DNA of 64,000 bases from Nocardia yamanashiensis NBRC 100130 (GCF_001613325.1 NZ_BDCD01000007.1:186001-250000), one strand, 5' to 3'; shown: positions 34,557-43,528, counted from the first letter of the stretch. The notes: generated by a model from the letters alone, not told the origin. Translations and numbers: made by a program.

Positions 34557-35846
34557 TCAGGCCGGGAGCGGGGGTAGTTCGAGGTTGTCGCGGAAGGTCG
34601 CGCCGCGGTAGTCGTCGCCGACTATGCGGCGGCGGCGGAGTTCGGGGAGCAGGCCGTTGAGCAGGAAGTCGCGGGTGCGCGGGTCGGTCAGGCCGCCGAG
34701 GGAGATGACGTCCAGGACCCCCGCGTCGTAGCGTTCGGCGATGGCGTCGGCGAGTTGTTCGGGGGTGCCCGCGGCGGCCCAGTGACCGGTGTCCTTGGCG
34801 GCGATGATGAGTTCGCGCAGCGTTTTGCCGGAGCGGGCGAAGGCGTTGAAGATTTCGACGCGACCGCGGCGGCGGTGAACCGAATGCACGTCGGGCAGCA
34901 GCGATTCGGGGATGGGGCGGTCCAGGGGGAGATCGGAGAGGTCGATGCCGCCGCCGAGCATATCGGCGAGGGCGAGGCGGCCGGCGTCGAAATCGGTGGC
35001 CTCGTCGCGTTCGCGGACCAGGCGGCGCACCTCGGCCTCGGTGGCGCCGTAGGTGGCGTGGAAGGAGCTCATGATGAGCGGGAGCTGCTCGGCGCGACCC
35101 AATTCCGTTGCGCGGGTGCGGATTCGCTTGGTGTAGGTGACCGCGTCCTCGAGGGTGGGGAGCGAGGTGAACACGACCTCGGCGAAGCGCGCGCCGAGTT
35201 CGATGCCCGCATCGGATTGACCGGCCTGGAACTGGACCGGGCGGCGTTGCGGCAGCGGCGGGATATTGAGCGGCCCGCGCACGGTGAAATGCTTGCCCGC
35301 GTGGTCGATCGGGCGGACCAGGCTCGGATCCAGCACCGCGCCACCGCGACCGTCCGGGGTCAGCGCGCCCGGACCCCAGCTGTCGAACAGGGCGTTCACG
35401 ATCTCGAGCGATTCGGCCGCACGCTCGTACCGCTCCTCCGGCGACGGCAGGTCACCGTCGCCGTAGTTCTCCTCACCGACCGAGGAGGTGACCGCGTTCC
35501 ACGCGGCCCGCCCATTGCTCACATGATCGAGCGTGCCGAACAGCCGAGCCAGGTTATAGGGGTGATGGAAGGTGGTCGTCACGGTGGCGATCAACCCGAC
35601 ATGGCTGGTCACGGCGCTGAGCGCGGCCAGCACGATGAGCGGCTCCTGCGCCCCGATCGCCCCCTGCGCCCCGAAACTCAGCAGGTCCGCCGCGAACAAC
35701 GCGTCGAACTTGTGCGCCTCGGCGAGCTTCGCGATCTCCAGGGCCTCGGTCAGCGTGGACCGCCCCGGATCCACCGCGGCGGCGTACACATCCGCCGAAC
35801 CACTCACTCCCGTAACGGTTTTCAACAGTCGCCGCGTATCGCCCAT
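34557..35846 (-). CDS. LLM-class flavin-dependent monooxygenase (NtaA/SnaA/DszA type)
   Basis: The product has 429 residues starting at an ATG. VYAAAVDPGRSTLTEALEIAKLAEAHKFDALFAADLLSF is followed by PLIVLAALSAVTSHVGLIATVTTTFHHPYNLARLFGTLDHVSNGRAAWNAVTS, and then by FQAGQSDAGIELGARFAEVVF. Together these are diagnostic of the two-component FMNH2-dependent group that includes nitrilotriacetate, pristinamycin and dibenzothiophene-sulfone monooxygenases. It needs a separate flavin reductase, which is not seen here. The substrate is unknown; sulfur scavenging is a common role. Confidence 0.88.
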   Translation of the reverse strand: MGDTRRLLKTVTGVSGSADVYAAAVDPGRSTLTEALEIAKLAEAHKFDALFAADLLSFGAQGAIGAQEPLIVLAALSAVTSHVGLIATVTTTFHHPYNLARLFGTLDHVSNGRAAWNAVTSSVGEENYGDGDLPSPEERYERAAESLEIVNALFDSWGPGALTPDGRGGAVLDPSLVRPIDHAGKHFTVRGPLNIPPLPQRRPVQFQAGQSDAGIELGARFAEVVFTSLPTLEDAVTYTKRIRTRATELGRAEQLPLIMSSFHATYGATEAEVRRLVRERDEATDFDAGRLALADMLGGGIDLSDLPLDRPIPESLLPDVHSVHRRRGRVEIFNAFARSGKTLRELIIAAKDTGHWAAAGTPEQLADAIAERYDAGVLDVISLGGLTDPRTRDFLLNGLLPELRRRRIVGDDYRGATFRDNLELPPLPA

Positions 35847-35911
35847 CCCGCCGACACTAGAAGCCCGCCCCGGCCGCGACGATGGTTAGCTTCGCCGTGA
35901 ACGAAACCCGG

Positions 35912-36463
35912 TCAGCCCGGCCGCAGTTCCGACACCAGCCGCGAACCGGTGAGTTTGTATTCCGCGCCCTGCAGCTCGTACATGGACACGAACCCGTCCA
36001 GGTCCTCGGCGGCGGTATCGCCCCGGATGATCCAGCAGTGCGGAATCCGCAGCTGGGCGTACACGCGCAATTTCTCGATGGCATCGCGCACCTGCCCCTC
36101 CGACGCCACGGCTTCGATGACCGCGAACAGCGCGGCGGGCGCGTGCACGGTGGTGTGCTTGGCGGGCAGATGGCCGGGCTGGAACACCACCGCGTCGGCC
36201 ACGAAATTGTGGTGCCCGATGCCGCCGCGCGCGAACCCGGAGTCCGCCACGTACTGATCGGCGGCGATCTCGTACCCGTGGTTGCGCCAGAACTCGAGGA
36301 CGCCGAACAGGATCCGGGAGTACCAGAACGTCACGGGCATGAGGCTGAGCTCCAATCGGCCGGCGCGCAGTTCCCAGGCCCAGCCGCGCGGGACGGACGG
36401 CAGGGCGTCGAATTCGGCGCGGGTGCGGATTCCGGTCAGGGGTAGGTCGAGCTGGTGGGGCAC
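35912..36463 (-). CDS. Uma2-family protein (PD-(D/E)XK nuclease fold)
   Basis: The product has 183 residues. GGAGGGAG six bases before the GTG at 36463 fixes the start (VPHQLDLPLTG). Typical elements are TRAEFDALPSVPRGWAWELRAGRLEL, HNFVADAVVFQPGHLP with the metal Asp, AVIEAVASEGQVRDAIEKLRVYAQLRIPHCWII with the Glu, and a C-terminal YEL-GAEYKLTG. Uma2 proteins are widespread, often multicopy, and of uncertain biological function. The nuclease role is inferred from the fold. No partner gene is evident. Confidence 0.78.
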   Translation of the reverse strand: MPHQLDLPLTGIRTRAEFDALPSVPRGWAWELRAGRLELSLMPVTFWYSRILFGVLEFWRNHGYEIAADQYVADSGFARGGIGHHNFVADAVVFQPGHLPAKHTTVHAPAALFAVIEAVASEGQVRDAIEKLRVYAQLRIPHCWIIRGDTAAEDLDGFVSMYELQGAEYKLTGSRLVSELRPG

Positions 36464-36505
36464 GGACTCCCTCCGGTGGTGAATGCGCCGACAAGACTGG
36501 AACAC

Positions 36506-36932
36506 CTTAGCGTCAGATTGCTCCGGCCAGGGCGTTCACCAGCAGGTTTGCCGCTCGGCGTGGCGATTCGGGCAAATCGGATATCCAAGATCGCCGGGAA
36601 CTAGCGGAGCGCGCACCGGTAAGCCCGCGCTTAGGACACTTGACCAGTAGCTGACAAATTGCCAGCTGCGTCCGAGGGTTACACGAAAACGCTTGTTACA
36701 CACAACAACTCGAATAGCTCCGGGGTGACCATTCACACATGCCCCGAAGGCCCGTTTCGGTTGATACGACTTTTTCTGGGCCGTAAAGTTACTCACCAGT
36801 TAGGCACGAAGGTGTTCCTACCTCGGCCCGACATTCGGTAAGGGGGCCGATTCAATCCACGTCCGCATCCACCGACGCATGTCGGACGAACACTGTTGGC
36901 TACCAACTGGTTCGTAATTTAAGGAGGGGGCG
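36506..36932 (+). promoter_or_regulatory. AT-richer intergenic region carrying the acyl-reductase promoter
   Basis: This is the lowest-GC stretch in the middle of the window. Direct repeats GTTACAC at 36678-36684 and 36695-36701 are 17 bases apart, about the same helical face twice over. A sigma70-like promoter TTGATA, 17 bases, TAAAGT lies at 36761-36789. A dyad CCAACTGGTT (36904-36913) sits just before AAGGAGGGGG and the ATG. No credible gene is seen in it. Confidence 0.5.
36761..36789 (+). promoter_or_regulatory. Candidate promoter of the fatty acyl reductase gene
   Basis: The -35 TTGATA (36761-36766) and -10 TAAAGT (36784-36789) are separated by exactly 17 bases. They match the housekeeping consensus at five and four of six positions. 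This predicts a leader of about 135 bases. Confidence 0.45.
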
Positions 36933-38942
36933 ATGGTTTCCTACATCGTCACAGGCGGGACCGGATTCCTCGGACGGCGCGTGGTCGCCGGACTGCTGCA
37001 GCGCGATCCGCAGGCCGTGGTGCACGCGCTGGTGCGCGAGGCGTCGATCGCCAAACTGCGCGAGATGGCCGCGGGCTGGGGCGCGGAAGATCGAGTGTTC
37101 CCGCTGGTCGGGGACCTGACCGCACCGGGCCTCGGGCTCACCGACGAGGCGCCGCACGCCGACCACGTGGTGCACCTGGGCGCGGTCTACGACATGACCG
37201 CCGACGCCGACGTCACCTATGCCGCGAACGTGCGCGGCACCCAGTCGGTCATCGCGCTGGCGCGCGAGCTGGACGCGGTACTGCACCATGTGTCCTCGGT
37301 CGCGGTGGCCGGCGATCACAAGGGCAAGTTCTTCGAAGACGATTTCGATCTCGGGCAGAACCTGAATTCGCCTTATCACCGCACCAAATTCGAGGCCGAG
37401 AAGCAGGTCCGCGAGGCCGAGGGGCTGCGCTGGCGGGTGTATCGCCCGGCCATTGTGGTCGGCGATTCCCGCACCGGCGAAATGGACAAGATCGACGGCC
37501 CGTATTACTTCTTCCCGGCCATCGCGGGATTGGCCGCACTGCCCGCCGATCTCCCGATGCCATTGCCGGATCTGGGCGCGACCAATATCGTCCCGGTCGA
37601 TTTCGTGGCCGCCGCCATGGTGGAACTGATCGGCAAGCCCGGACTGGTCGGCCGTACCTTCCATCTCACCAATCCGGAACCGCAGCCGTTCGGCGATATC
37701 TACGCCGCGCTGGCCCGGGCCGCGGGTGCGCCCACCGGTATCGGCCCGCTGCCCGGCAGCCATACCGCGCTCCATGCGCTCGGCGTCATTCCCGGCGTGC
37801 CGGCGGTGCGCGATTTCCTGTTGGAGCGCTTCGGCATTCCCGCCGAGGTCGCCCCGCACACCGCCTTCGAATCGGAGTTCGTCTCCGAATCGACGCAGGC
37901 CATCCTGCGCGCGGCGGGTATCGAGGTTCCGGAATTCGCCGATTACGCGGACACGCTGTGGAACTACTGGGCCGATCATCTGGACCCGGATCGCGCCCGT
38001 CGCGGCGACGGTGACGGACTGGCCGGTCGCATCGTCCTGGTCACCGGTGCGTCGTCGGGTATCGGCCTGGCCACCGCGCACGCTGTCGCCAAGCGCGGCG
38101 CGACCGTGCTCATGGTGGCGCGCACCCCCGAGGACATCGAGGCGGCCGCCGCCCAGGTGCGCGCCGAAAGCGGTGCGGCCCAGGCCTACACCTGCGACAT
38201 CACCGACGAGAAGTCGGTGGAGCTGCTGGTCAAGCAGATGCTGGCCGATCACGGGCACGTGGATTACGTGGTCAACAATGCCGGCCGCTCCATCCGCCGC
38301 TCGGTGCTCAACTCCACCGACCGCATGCACGATTTCGAGCGCACCATGGCCGTCAACTACTTCGGCGCGGTGCGGTTGATCCTGGCGCTGCTGCCCTCCA
38401 TGCGCGAACGCCGGTTCGGGCATTTCGTCAATATCTCCTCGATCGCGGTGCAGACCAAGGTCCCGCGCTTCGCGGCCTACGTGGCGAGCAAGTCCGCCCT
38501 GGACAATTTCAGCGAGATCGCCGCCGTCGAGAACGCCGATGCCGGAATCACCTTCACCTCGGTCCGCATGCCCCTGGTCCGCACCCCGATGATCGCCCCG
38601 ACCGACCTCTACAAGTCGATCCCCGTCCACACCCCGGAGCAGGCCGCCGGCATCGTGGTGCGCGCCCTCGAACACCGCCCGAGCCGCATCGACACCCCCA
38701 TCGGCACTTTCGCCCAGTTCGTCGACACCGTCATGCCCTCGGTGAAGCGAGCCATCCTCTCCCAGGGCTTCCGCATGTTCGGCGAATCCAAGGCCGCCCA
38801 CGGCACACCCGTCGAAGCGACCCCCGACAAGCCCGAATCTCGCAGCCCCCTGATGGTTCTGGCCCCGATCGTGCAGCCCCTCATGGGCCTGCCCTCCCCT
38901 GCGGCCCGCATCGCCAACAAGATCCCGGGCCTGCACTGGTAG
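36933..38942 (+). CDS. Two-domain fatty acyl-CoA/acyl-ACP reductase (FAR, alcohol-forming type)
   Basis: The product has 669 residues, close to the 661 I recall for Marinobacter FAR. AAGGAGGGGG precedes the ATG. The N-terminal extended SDR has TGGTGFLG (7-14), an HVSSVAVAG strand and SPYHRTKFEAEK. From about residue 360 a second classical SDR begins: VTGASSGIG (about 369-377), VNNAGRSI and YVASK near 516. This N-FAR plus C-SDR layout belongs to bacterial enzymes that reduce fatty acyl thioesters to alcohols with NADPH. The WS/DGAT gene 1 kb downstream could esterify the product to wax. Mycobacterial homologues exist with undefined roles, so the substrate is inferred. Confidence 0.8.
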   Translation: MVSYIVTGGTGFLGRRVVAGLLQRDPQAVVHALVREASIAKLREMAAGWGAEDRVFPLVGDLTAPGLGLTDEAPHADHVVHLGAVYDMTADADVTYAANVRGTQSVIALARELDAVLHHVSSVAVAGDHKGKFFEDDFDLGQNLNSPYHRTKFEAEKQVREAEGLRWRVYRPAIVVGDSRTGEMDKIDGPYYFFPAIAGLAALPADLPMPLPDLGATNIVPVDFVAAAMVELIGKPGLVGRTFHLTNPEPQPFGDIYAALARAAGAPTGIGPLPGSHTALHALGVIPGVPAVRDFLLERFGIPAEVAPHTAFESEFVSESTQAILRAAGIEVPEFADYADTLWNYWADHLDPDRARRGDGDGLAGRIVLVTGASSGIGLATAHAVAKRGATVLMVARTPEDIEAAAAQVRAESGAAQAYTCDITDEKSVELLVKQMLADHGHVDYVVNNAGRSIRRSVLNSTDRMHDFERTMAVNYFGAVRLILALLPSMRERRFGHFVNISSIAVQTKVPRFAAYVASKSALDNFSEIAAVENADAGITFTSVRMPLVRTPMIAPTDLYKSIPVHTPEQAAGIVVRALEHRPSRIDTPIGTFAQFVDTVMPSVKRAILSQGFRMFGESKAAHGTPVEATPDKPESRSPLMVLAPIVQPLMGLPSPAARIANKIPGLHW

Positions 38943-38965
38943 TGCGCTTGCCGGACACAGCGATT

Positions 38966-38999
38966 CGGCCCGATGGGCAGGTGGATACCCATCGGGCCG
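38966..38999. terminator. Perfect 12-bp hairpin between convergent FAR and cutinase genes
   Basis: CGGCCCGATGGG (38966-38977) and CCCATCGGGCCG (38988-38999) pair perfectly around a 10-base loop. It lies 24 bases after the FAR stop and before the cutinase stop. There is no T-run, but its position between convergent genes supports a bidirectional terminator. Confidence 0.65.
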
Positions 39000-39067
39000 C
39001 GCCCCGGGCTTGCGGCGACCGCCCCTTGTAAAAATGCCGCCGCGCCGCGGGATTCGGGTGGCTCGGA

Positions 39068-39721
39068 TCAGAGGCGGTAGGCGGCGAAGTTGGCTGCCGC
39101 CACCAGACTGTCGCCGTAGGAGACGTGGGCGTAGGCGTTCGAGCCCGCGCCGCAGATGGGATCCCCACTGGTGCACCAGGTTCCGGTGCGAGCCAGGTAC
39201 GGGTCGGGGACGCTCCAGCCCATGGCCTCCATCGGGTCGCCGAAGAGCAGGATGGCGGACACGTGGTCGGCGAGGTAGGACGGGAGTTGCGTGCGGTTGG
39301 GGTACCAGGACACCGCGCCGGTGCCCAGGGCCGCGTGGACGACCGCCGCACCCTGTGAGTAGCCGACGAGCACGAAGGACTGGGCGGGGCAGGCGGCGAC
39401 CTGAGAAGTCAAGTGCGACACCAGGTCCGAGGATCCCCAGCCGAGATTGAAGCTGTAGTCGGCGGGATAGGCGACCGAGTACGCGGTGGTGGTGCGGGGC
39501 AGGCGATCCTGCAGATAGCCGTAGAGCTGATTGCCGACCACGTCGCCGAGCCAGCCGGGTTCGCCGGTGCCGCGCGCCACCACCACATCCACGTCGGCAC
39601 ACCAGTTCGCGTGTGCCGTCCCGGGTTGGAGCGGGATCAACGCGGCCGCGATCAGCAGCAGGATCGCGAAACCCCAAGCGCTACGCCATGTACCAGGCAG
39701 CAAAACCTTCCGGTCGCCCAT
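39068..39721 (-). CDS. Secreted cutinase-family esterase
   Basis: The product has 217 residues from the ATG at 39721; a GTG three codons earlier is possible. A signal peptide ends near TAHA-NW. Mature motifs: CADVDVVVARGTGEPG at the N-terminus, catalytic Ser in GYSQG, the CTSGDPIC loop with catalytic Asp between two Cys, and HVSYGDS with catalytic His. Cysteines for two disulfides are present. Actinobacterial cutinase-like proteins hydrolyse lipid esters, including phospholipids, glycerides or cell-envelope esters. The proximity to wax-ester genes suggests extracellular lipid turnover, but this is inference. Confidence 0.9.
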   Translation of the reverse strand: MGDRKVLLPGTWRSAWGFAILLLIAAALIPLQPGTAHANWCADVDVVVARGTGEPGWLGDVVGNQLYGYLQDRLPRTTTAYSVAYPADYSFNLGWGSSDLVSHLTSQVAACPAQSFVLVGYSQGAAVVHAALGTGAVSWYPNRTQLPSYLADHVSAILLFGDPMEAMGWSVPDPYLARTGTWCTSGDPICGAGSNAYAHVSYGDSLVAAANFAAYRL

Positions 39722-39960
39722 GTTCCTCACCTCACGCCGTTGTGAGAAGCCGGGCGACTCTTGTCAGTGACAAGTGACACTCGCCCGGCTATGTGACCCA
39801 AGGTACGAACGGGGTGCGCGGGCGGCAACGAATTCCATTGGAGAGATACCCAATCGCGGCCCAACCGTATCGGTATGAAACTTGTTATCTACAAGCTACT
39901 TCGAGGCAACGGAACGGGCTCCAACCGGTCAACCCGGGTGCAGCGATCGGTGCGCAAAAT

Positions 39961-39972
39961 GGAACCGGTTCC
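39961..39972. promoter_or_regulatory. Perfect palindrome just upstream of the WS/DGAT start
   Basis: GGAACCGGTTCC is a 12-base palindrome ending 14 bases before the ATG. Extended, it matches TnnAACnnGTTnnA at seven of eight fixed positions. A second AACnnGTT element (TGAAACTTGTTATC) lies at 39876-39889. This is an operator candidate only. Confidence 0.35.
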
Positions 39973-39986
39973 CATATCGTCTTGTT

Positions 39987-41387
39987 ATGGAACGACTTAC
40001 CGGGCTGGACGCCAGCTTCCTCTATCTCGAAACAGACACTCAACTGCTGCACGTGTGCGCATTGCTCATAGTCGACCCGGCCGCCGACGGCGTCGAGTTC
40101 GACTTCGAGACCTTCAAGGCCGAGCTCGGCCGGCGCCTGCACCTGATCCCGGCCATGACCAGCCGCCTGCATCCGGTGCCGTTCAACCTCGATCATCCGC
40201 TGTGGGAACGGGATCCGGATTTCGATCTCGGCTACCACGTCCGCCGCGCCGCGCTCCCCGCCCCGGGCGGCCGCCGCGAATTGGCCGACATCACCGCCGA
40301 TATCGCCGGCCGGCCGCTGGATCGCGGTCGCCCGCTGTGGGAGATGTGGGTGGTGGAAGGGCTGCCGCACGGCAAGGTCGCGGTGGTCTCGAAGTACCAT
40401 CACGCCATCGTCGACGGCATCACCGGCACGAACATGATGATGCATCTGTGCGATCTGGAACCGGGCGTGAGCTACACCCCGCCCGCCGAAATCCCGGCCG
40501 CCGAACCGAAACCCGATGATCTGCGGCTGGCCGGTGAAGCGCTGCTGAAGCTTCCGGGCCGGCTCGGGCTGGTCGGGCTGGTGCCCAAGACCGTCGGCAT
40601 TCTGGGCGGTCTGGTGCAACGGCGGCGCGGCACTGGCAGCCGCGGTATGCCGCTGCCGTTCACCGCGCCGCGCACCCCGTTCAATCGAGCGATCACCCAG
40701 CATCGCGCCGTCTCCTTCATCCAGTCGGACCTGGCCGATATCAAGGAGATAAAGACCGCGTTCGGTGTGAAGGTCAACGATGTGGTGCTCGCCGTCTGCG
40801 GCGGCGTGCTGCGCGCGTACCTGGAGAACCGGGACGAACTGCCCGAAACCTCGCTCATCGCTTCGGTTCCGGTGTCGGTGCACGACACCACCAGTCACGA
40901 GAGCGGCGCGAATCAGGTCTCGACCATCTTCGCCCGGCTCTACACCGACATCGCCGATCCGGTGGCGCGCATGCTGGCCATCGCCGAGGATAATCGCGGG
41001 GCCAAGGAGGAGCACAATCTGATCGGCGCCGACTTCCTGCAGGATTGGGCGCAATACGCCCCGCCCAACACCTTCCAGCTGGCGGCGCGCGCCTACTCCT
41101 CGTTCAAGCTGGCCGAGCATCACCCGGTGGTGCACAACCTGGTCATCTCGAATGTGCCCGGACCCAACTTCCCCATGTACTTCCTGGGCGTGCGGGTGGC
41201 GTCGATGTATCCGTTCGGACCGGTCTTCCACGGTGCGGGCCTGACCGTCACGGTCATCTCCACCAACGGCAATCTCGACTTCGGTTTCATCGCCGACCGC
41301 GAACTCGTGCCCGATGTCGACCAGCTCGCCGACGCCGTGCCCGAGGTCATCACCGAACTGCTGAAAGCCGCCCGCGAAAAGCATTAG
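39987..41387 (+). CDS. Wax ester synthase/diacylglycerol acyltransferase (WS/DGAT)
   Basis: The product has 466 residues from the ATG at 39987 (MERLTGLDASFLYLETDTQLLHV). The active-site HHAIVDG is at about 138-144, preceded by RPLWEMWVVEGL (PLW motif). VNDVVLAVCGGVLRAYL (ND motif) and LVISNVPGPNFPMYFLG are the other family signatures. It condenses acyl-CoA with a fatty alcohol or diacylglycerol to give wax ester or triacylglycerol for storage. With the reductase at 36933 it could form a wax-ester route. Two AACnnGTT dyads lie upstream. Confidence 0.92.
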   Translation: MERLTGLDASFLYLETDTQLLHVCALLIVDPAADGVEFDFETFKAELGRRLHLIPAMTSRLHPVPFNLDHPLWERDPDFDLGYHVRRAALPAPGGRRELADITADIAGRPLDRGRPLWEMWVVEGLPHGKVAVVSKYHHAIVDGITGTNMMMHLCDLEPGVSYTPPAEIPAAEPKPDDLRLAGEALLKLPGRLGLVGLVPKTVGILGGLVQRRRGTGSRGMPLPFTAPRTPFNRAITQHRAVSFIQSDLADIKEIKTAFGVKVNDVVLAVCGGVLRAYLENRDELPETSLIASVPVSVHDTTSHESGANQVSTIFARLYTDIADPVARMLAIAEDNRGAKEEHNLIGADFLQDWAQYAPPNTFQLAARAYSSFKLAEHHPVVHNLVISNVPGPNFPMYFLGVRVASMYPFGPVFHGAGLTVTVISTNGNLDFGFIADRELVPDVDQLADAVPEVITELLKAAREKH

Positions 41388-41396
41388 CCCCCGGCG

Positions 41397-42326
41397 CTAT
41401 TGCCTTTCCACCACCGAAGCGACGGCCTCGAGGAACACCGGGACAAAGACGTCCGCCTCGAGTGCGCAGGCCGCATGACCGGCCTTCGCGAGGAAAATCT
41501 CCGCTCCCGGAATCATTTTCGCCATTTCCAGCTGACGGCCCACCGGCAGGGCCCGGTCCCGTGTGGTGATCACCACCGCCGTCGGCGTTTTCAGGCTCGG
41601 CAGCCATTCCGAGGAATCGAACCGCCCCAGCGCCACCAGTGATTGCGCCAGCGCCCAGCCGCTCGTACTGCGCATTTCCGACATGGCCCAGCGATCCATC
41701 CGGCCCACCGGCCACGAGTACTCCGGCAGTTCGGTGAGTTTGTCGCGGCGTAGTTCGGCCCGGCGGAACGACCATTCGCTGAACGAGGTGGCGATGGCCG
41801 CCCAGGTGCGATGAAAAGCCCGCTCGCGCAACTTCTCCTGGAATTTGTAGGTGGTGGCGGCCAGGACGATGCCGCCCACCCGGTCCGGATGCCGGTGCGC
41901 GGCCAGCTGTGCGACCAGGCCGCCCATCGAATAGCCCGCGAGCACCGGACGATCCACGCCGAGCGCGTCGGCGACCGCGATCACATCGTCGGCCAGATCA
42001 TCGAGATCGAAACGCTCGGAACGGATTCCGCGGCCGTGCCAGCGCTGATCGAACAGGATCACCCGGTAGTGCTCGCCGAGTTCCTTCAGGCACGGGAACC
42101 AGTTCAGCATAGCGGTGGTGGACGCGCCGTGCAGCAGGATCACCGCCGGGGAGTCCACGGCCGGGCCGGGCAGGTCCACCACATAGGTGCGGCCGCGGCC
42201 GGGCAGCTCGACCATGGCGCCCTGGGGCACCTCGGTCAATCGTGAGATCCGGGGGGACAGGCGGCGGCCGCGGCGGGGTTCTCCGGTGGATCCGTTCGCG
42301 GCCTGCGCCAAGCTGGGGTTCGTCAT
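41397..42326 (-). CDS. Alpha/beta hydrolase
   Basis: The product has 309 residues. LLHGASTTAMLNWFPCL (oxyanion region), DQRWHGRG, the nucleophile elbow GYSMGG at about residue 139 and a terminal GHAAC His complete a catalytic triad set. The first 35 residues are polar and Arg-rich without a clear signal peptide. Likely substrates are esters or lipids. The gene converges with WS/DGAT, nine bases apart, and has a good KstR-pattern dyad 39 bases upstream of its start. Function beyond hydrolase is unknown. Confidence 0.87.
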   Translation of the reverse strand: MTNPSLAQAANGSTGEPRRGRRLSPRISRLTEVPQGAMVELPGRGRTYVVDLPGPAVDSPAVILLHGASTTAMLNWFPCLKELGEHYRVILFDQRWHGRGIRSERFDLDDLADDVIAVADALGVDRPVLAGYSMGGLVAQLAAHRHPDRVGGIVLAATTYKFQEKLRERAFHRTWAAIATSFSEWSFRRAELRRDKLTELPEYSWPVGRMDRWAMSEMRSTSGWALAQSLVALGRFDSSEWLPSLKTPTAVVITTRDRALPVGRQLEMAKMIPGAEIFLAKAGHAACALEADVFVPVFLEAVASVVERQ

Positions 42327-42364
42327 CGAAATGCCTCCCGACGTGCTGCTTCAATAGGCGAAAA

Positions 42365-42378
42365 TGAAACACGTTTCA
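42365..42378. promoter_or_regulatory. Dyad matching the KstR operator pattern
   Basis: TGAAACACGTTTCA has perfect 6-base arms around AC and matches TnnAACnnGTTnnA at all eight fixed positions. It lies 39-52 bases upstream of the alpha/beta hydrolase. About one such match is expected by chance in a window of this size, so position is the main support. Confidence 0.45.
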
Positions 42379-42422
42379 CCTGATGATGCCATAGGTCGGC
42401 GGAATGCTCGCGGTTCGTTCGA

Positions 42423-43328
42423 TCACGGTTTACACGTGTGCGGGCCGCTCACCACAGTCGTGACCACCACCGGGGCCGGCGGGGGCGGCGTTTCGGTGAC
42501 CGGGATCGCGCCGGGCATGTCGTAGAGCCGAATCCCGGTGTAGCGCAACTGTCCCGGATCGACGGCGACGCCGGGAATCAGCACCTCGTGGTCGTATTCG
42601 TCGATCACCAGGGCGGTGAAGGGGCCGGGGCCCAGGCCCGAGAGCGACCAGGTGTTGTCATAGCCGCGGCGCAGCGAGACCCAGTCGCCGCCGGACTCCG
42701 GACGCAAGGCCACCTGACGCAGGGGGTTTCCGCTGCCGCCGAAGAGCAGGCCCAGCCAGTCGGCATTGGAGCCCGGCTGGACCCGGTAGTAGATCTCGGG
42801 GGCGGGGCTGGGGTCGCGGACCTTGGTGATGCGGATCTGCGCGACGCCATCCTTGGTATTGGCGATGGCCTCGAAAGCCGTTCTGCTCAAATCGTATTGG
42901 TTGGCCGCGCACCCGGGGCAGCGGTCCACGATCTGGGCGCGCACGCTGCCGAGCGGGCCGTCGATGTCGACGTAGGAGCCGCACGGCGCGGAGCCCCCGT
43001 ACTCCGCGGTCGGGATACCCACGTAGTAGCCGTCCAGCGGCAGGTCCGGCAGCGAGCAGGCCACGCCCTGACTGAAGGCGTAGTACCGCGCTTCGCCCCG
43101 CACCGGCGCGGGCGGCGGCTGGGTCGTCGGAAGCTGCTGTGCGGCAACCGGTGTCGGCGTGGTGGTGGCGGGCAGGGTGATCACGGTGGTGGTCGGCGCG
43201 GCGGTGGTGCAGGACGCCGGTACCGGCCGCATCATCCAGCTCACGGTGGCCACCACGGCTACGCCGGTCAGTGCCGTCCACAGCCAGGGCCTGCCATTTC
43301 GGACCTCTTCGTGTCCCGTGCGGTGCAT
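42423..43328 (-). CDS. Membrane-anchored expansin-like protein (EXLX family)
   Basis: The product has 301 residues. GGGGAG five bases before the ATG at 43328 fixes the start. One N-terminal helix (WLWTALTGVAVVATVSW) is followed by a Thr/Pro-rich linker. Domain 1 is a double-psi barrel: GEARYYAFSQGVACSLP, then CGSYVDIDGPLGSVRAQIVDRCPGCAANQYDLSRTAFEAI, with the conserved Asp and paired Cys. Domain 2 (about 170-280: YYRVQPGSNADWLGLLFGGSGNPLRQVAL and WVSLRRGYDNTWSLSG) is the CBM63-like binding module. Expansins loosen or bind polysaccharide without hydrolysis. The anchor and absence of a clear signal cleavage site are unusual for the family. Confidence 0.85.
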   Translation of the reverse strand: MHRTGHEEVRNGRPWLWTALTGVAVVATVSWMMRPVPASCTTAAPTTTVITLPATTTPTPVAAQQLPTTQPPPAPVRGEARYYAFSQGVACSLPDLPLDGYYVGIPTAEYGGSAPCGSYVDIDGPLGSVRAQIVDRCPGCAANQYDLSRTAFEAIANTKDGVAQIRITKVRDPSPAPEIYYRVQPGSNADWLGLLFGGSGNPLRQVALRPESGGDWVSLRRGYDNTWSLSGLGPGPFTALVIDEYDHEVLIPGVAVDPGQLRYTGIRLYDMPGAIPVTETPPPPAPVVVTTVVSGPHTCKP

Positions 43329-43528
43329 GGCCGCTCCCCAACCTCCGAATTGATGTTTGCTGCAACGATGCTGACTGCTATCAGGAAACCAGCCGGACGG
43401 GTCGTGCCGGACTCGAATCGGAAACTCGAAAGGCAGGAATCGGCGTGTCACCGGCGTGTCCTGGATCGAACGCAATCGCCCCGAACTGCGTATAACCGGG
43501 TACCTGCCCCCTCAGGAAAGCCCCCGAC

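Noticed and set aside
36536..36796. An 86-codon open frame on the minus strand in the gap before the acyl reductase
   Set aside because: It overlaps the proposed promoter, has no ribosome binding site and no protein-like features.
39793..40071. A small rightward open frame before and into the WS/DGAT gene
   Set aside because: Out of frame with WS/DGAT and of poor composition; the region is better read as a promoter with dyads.
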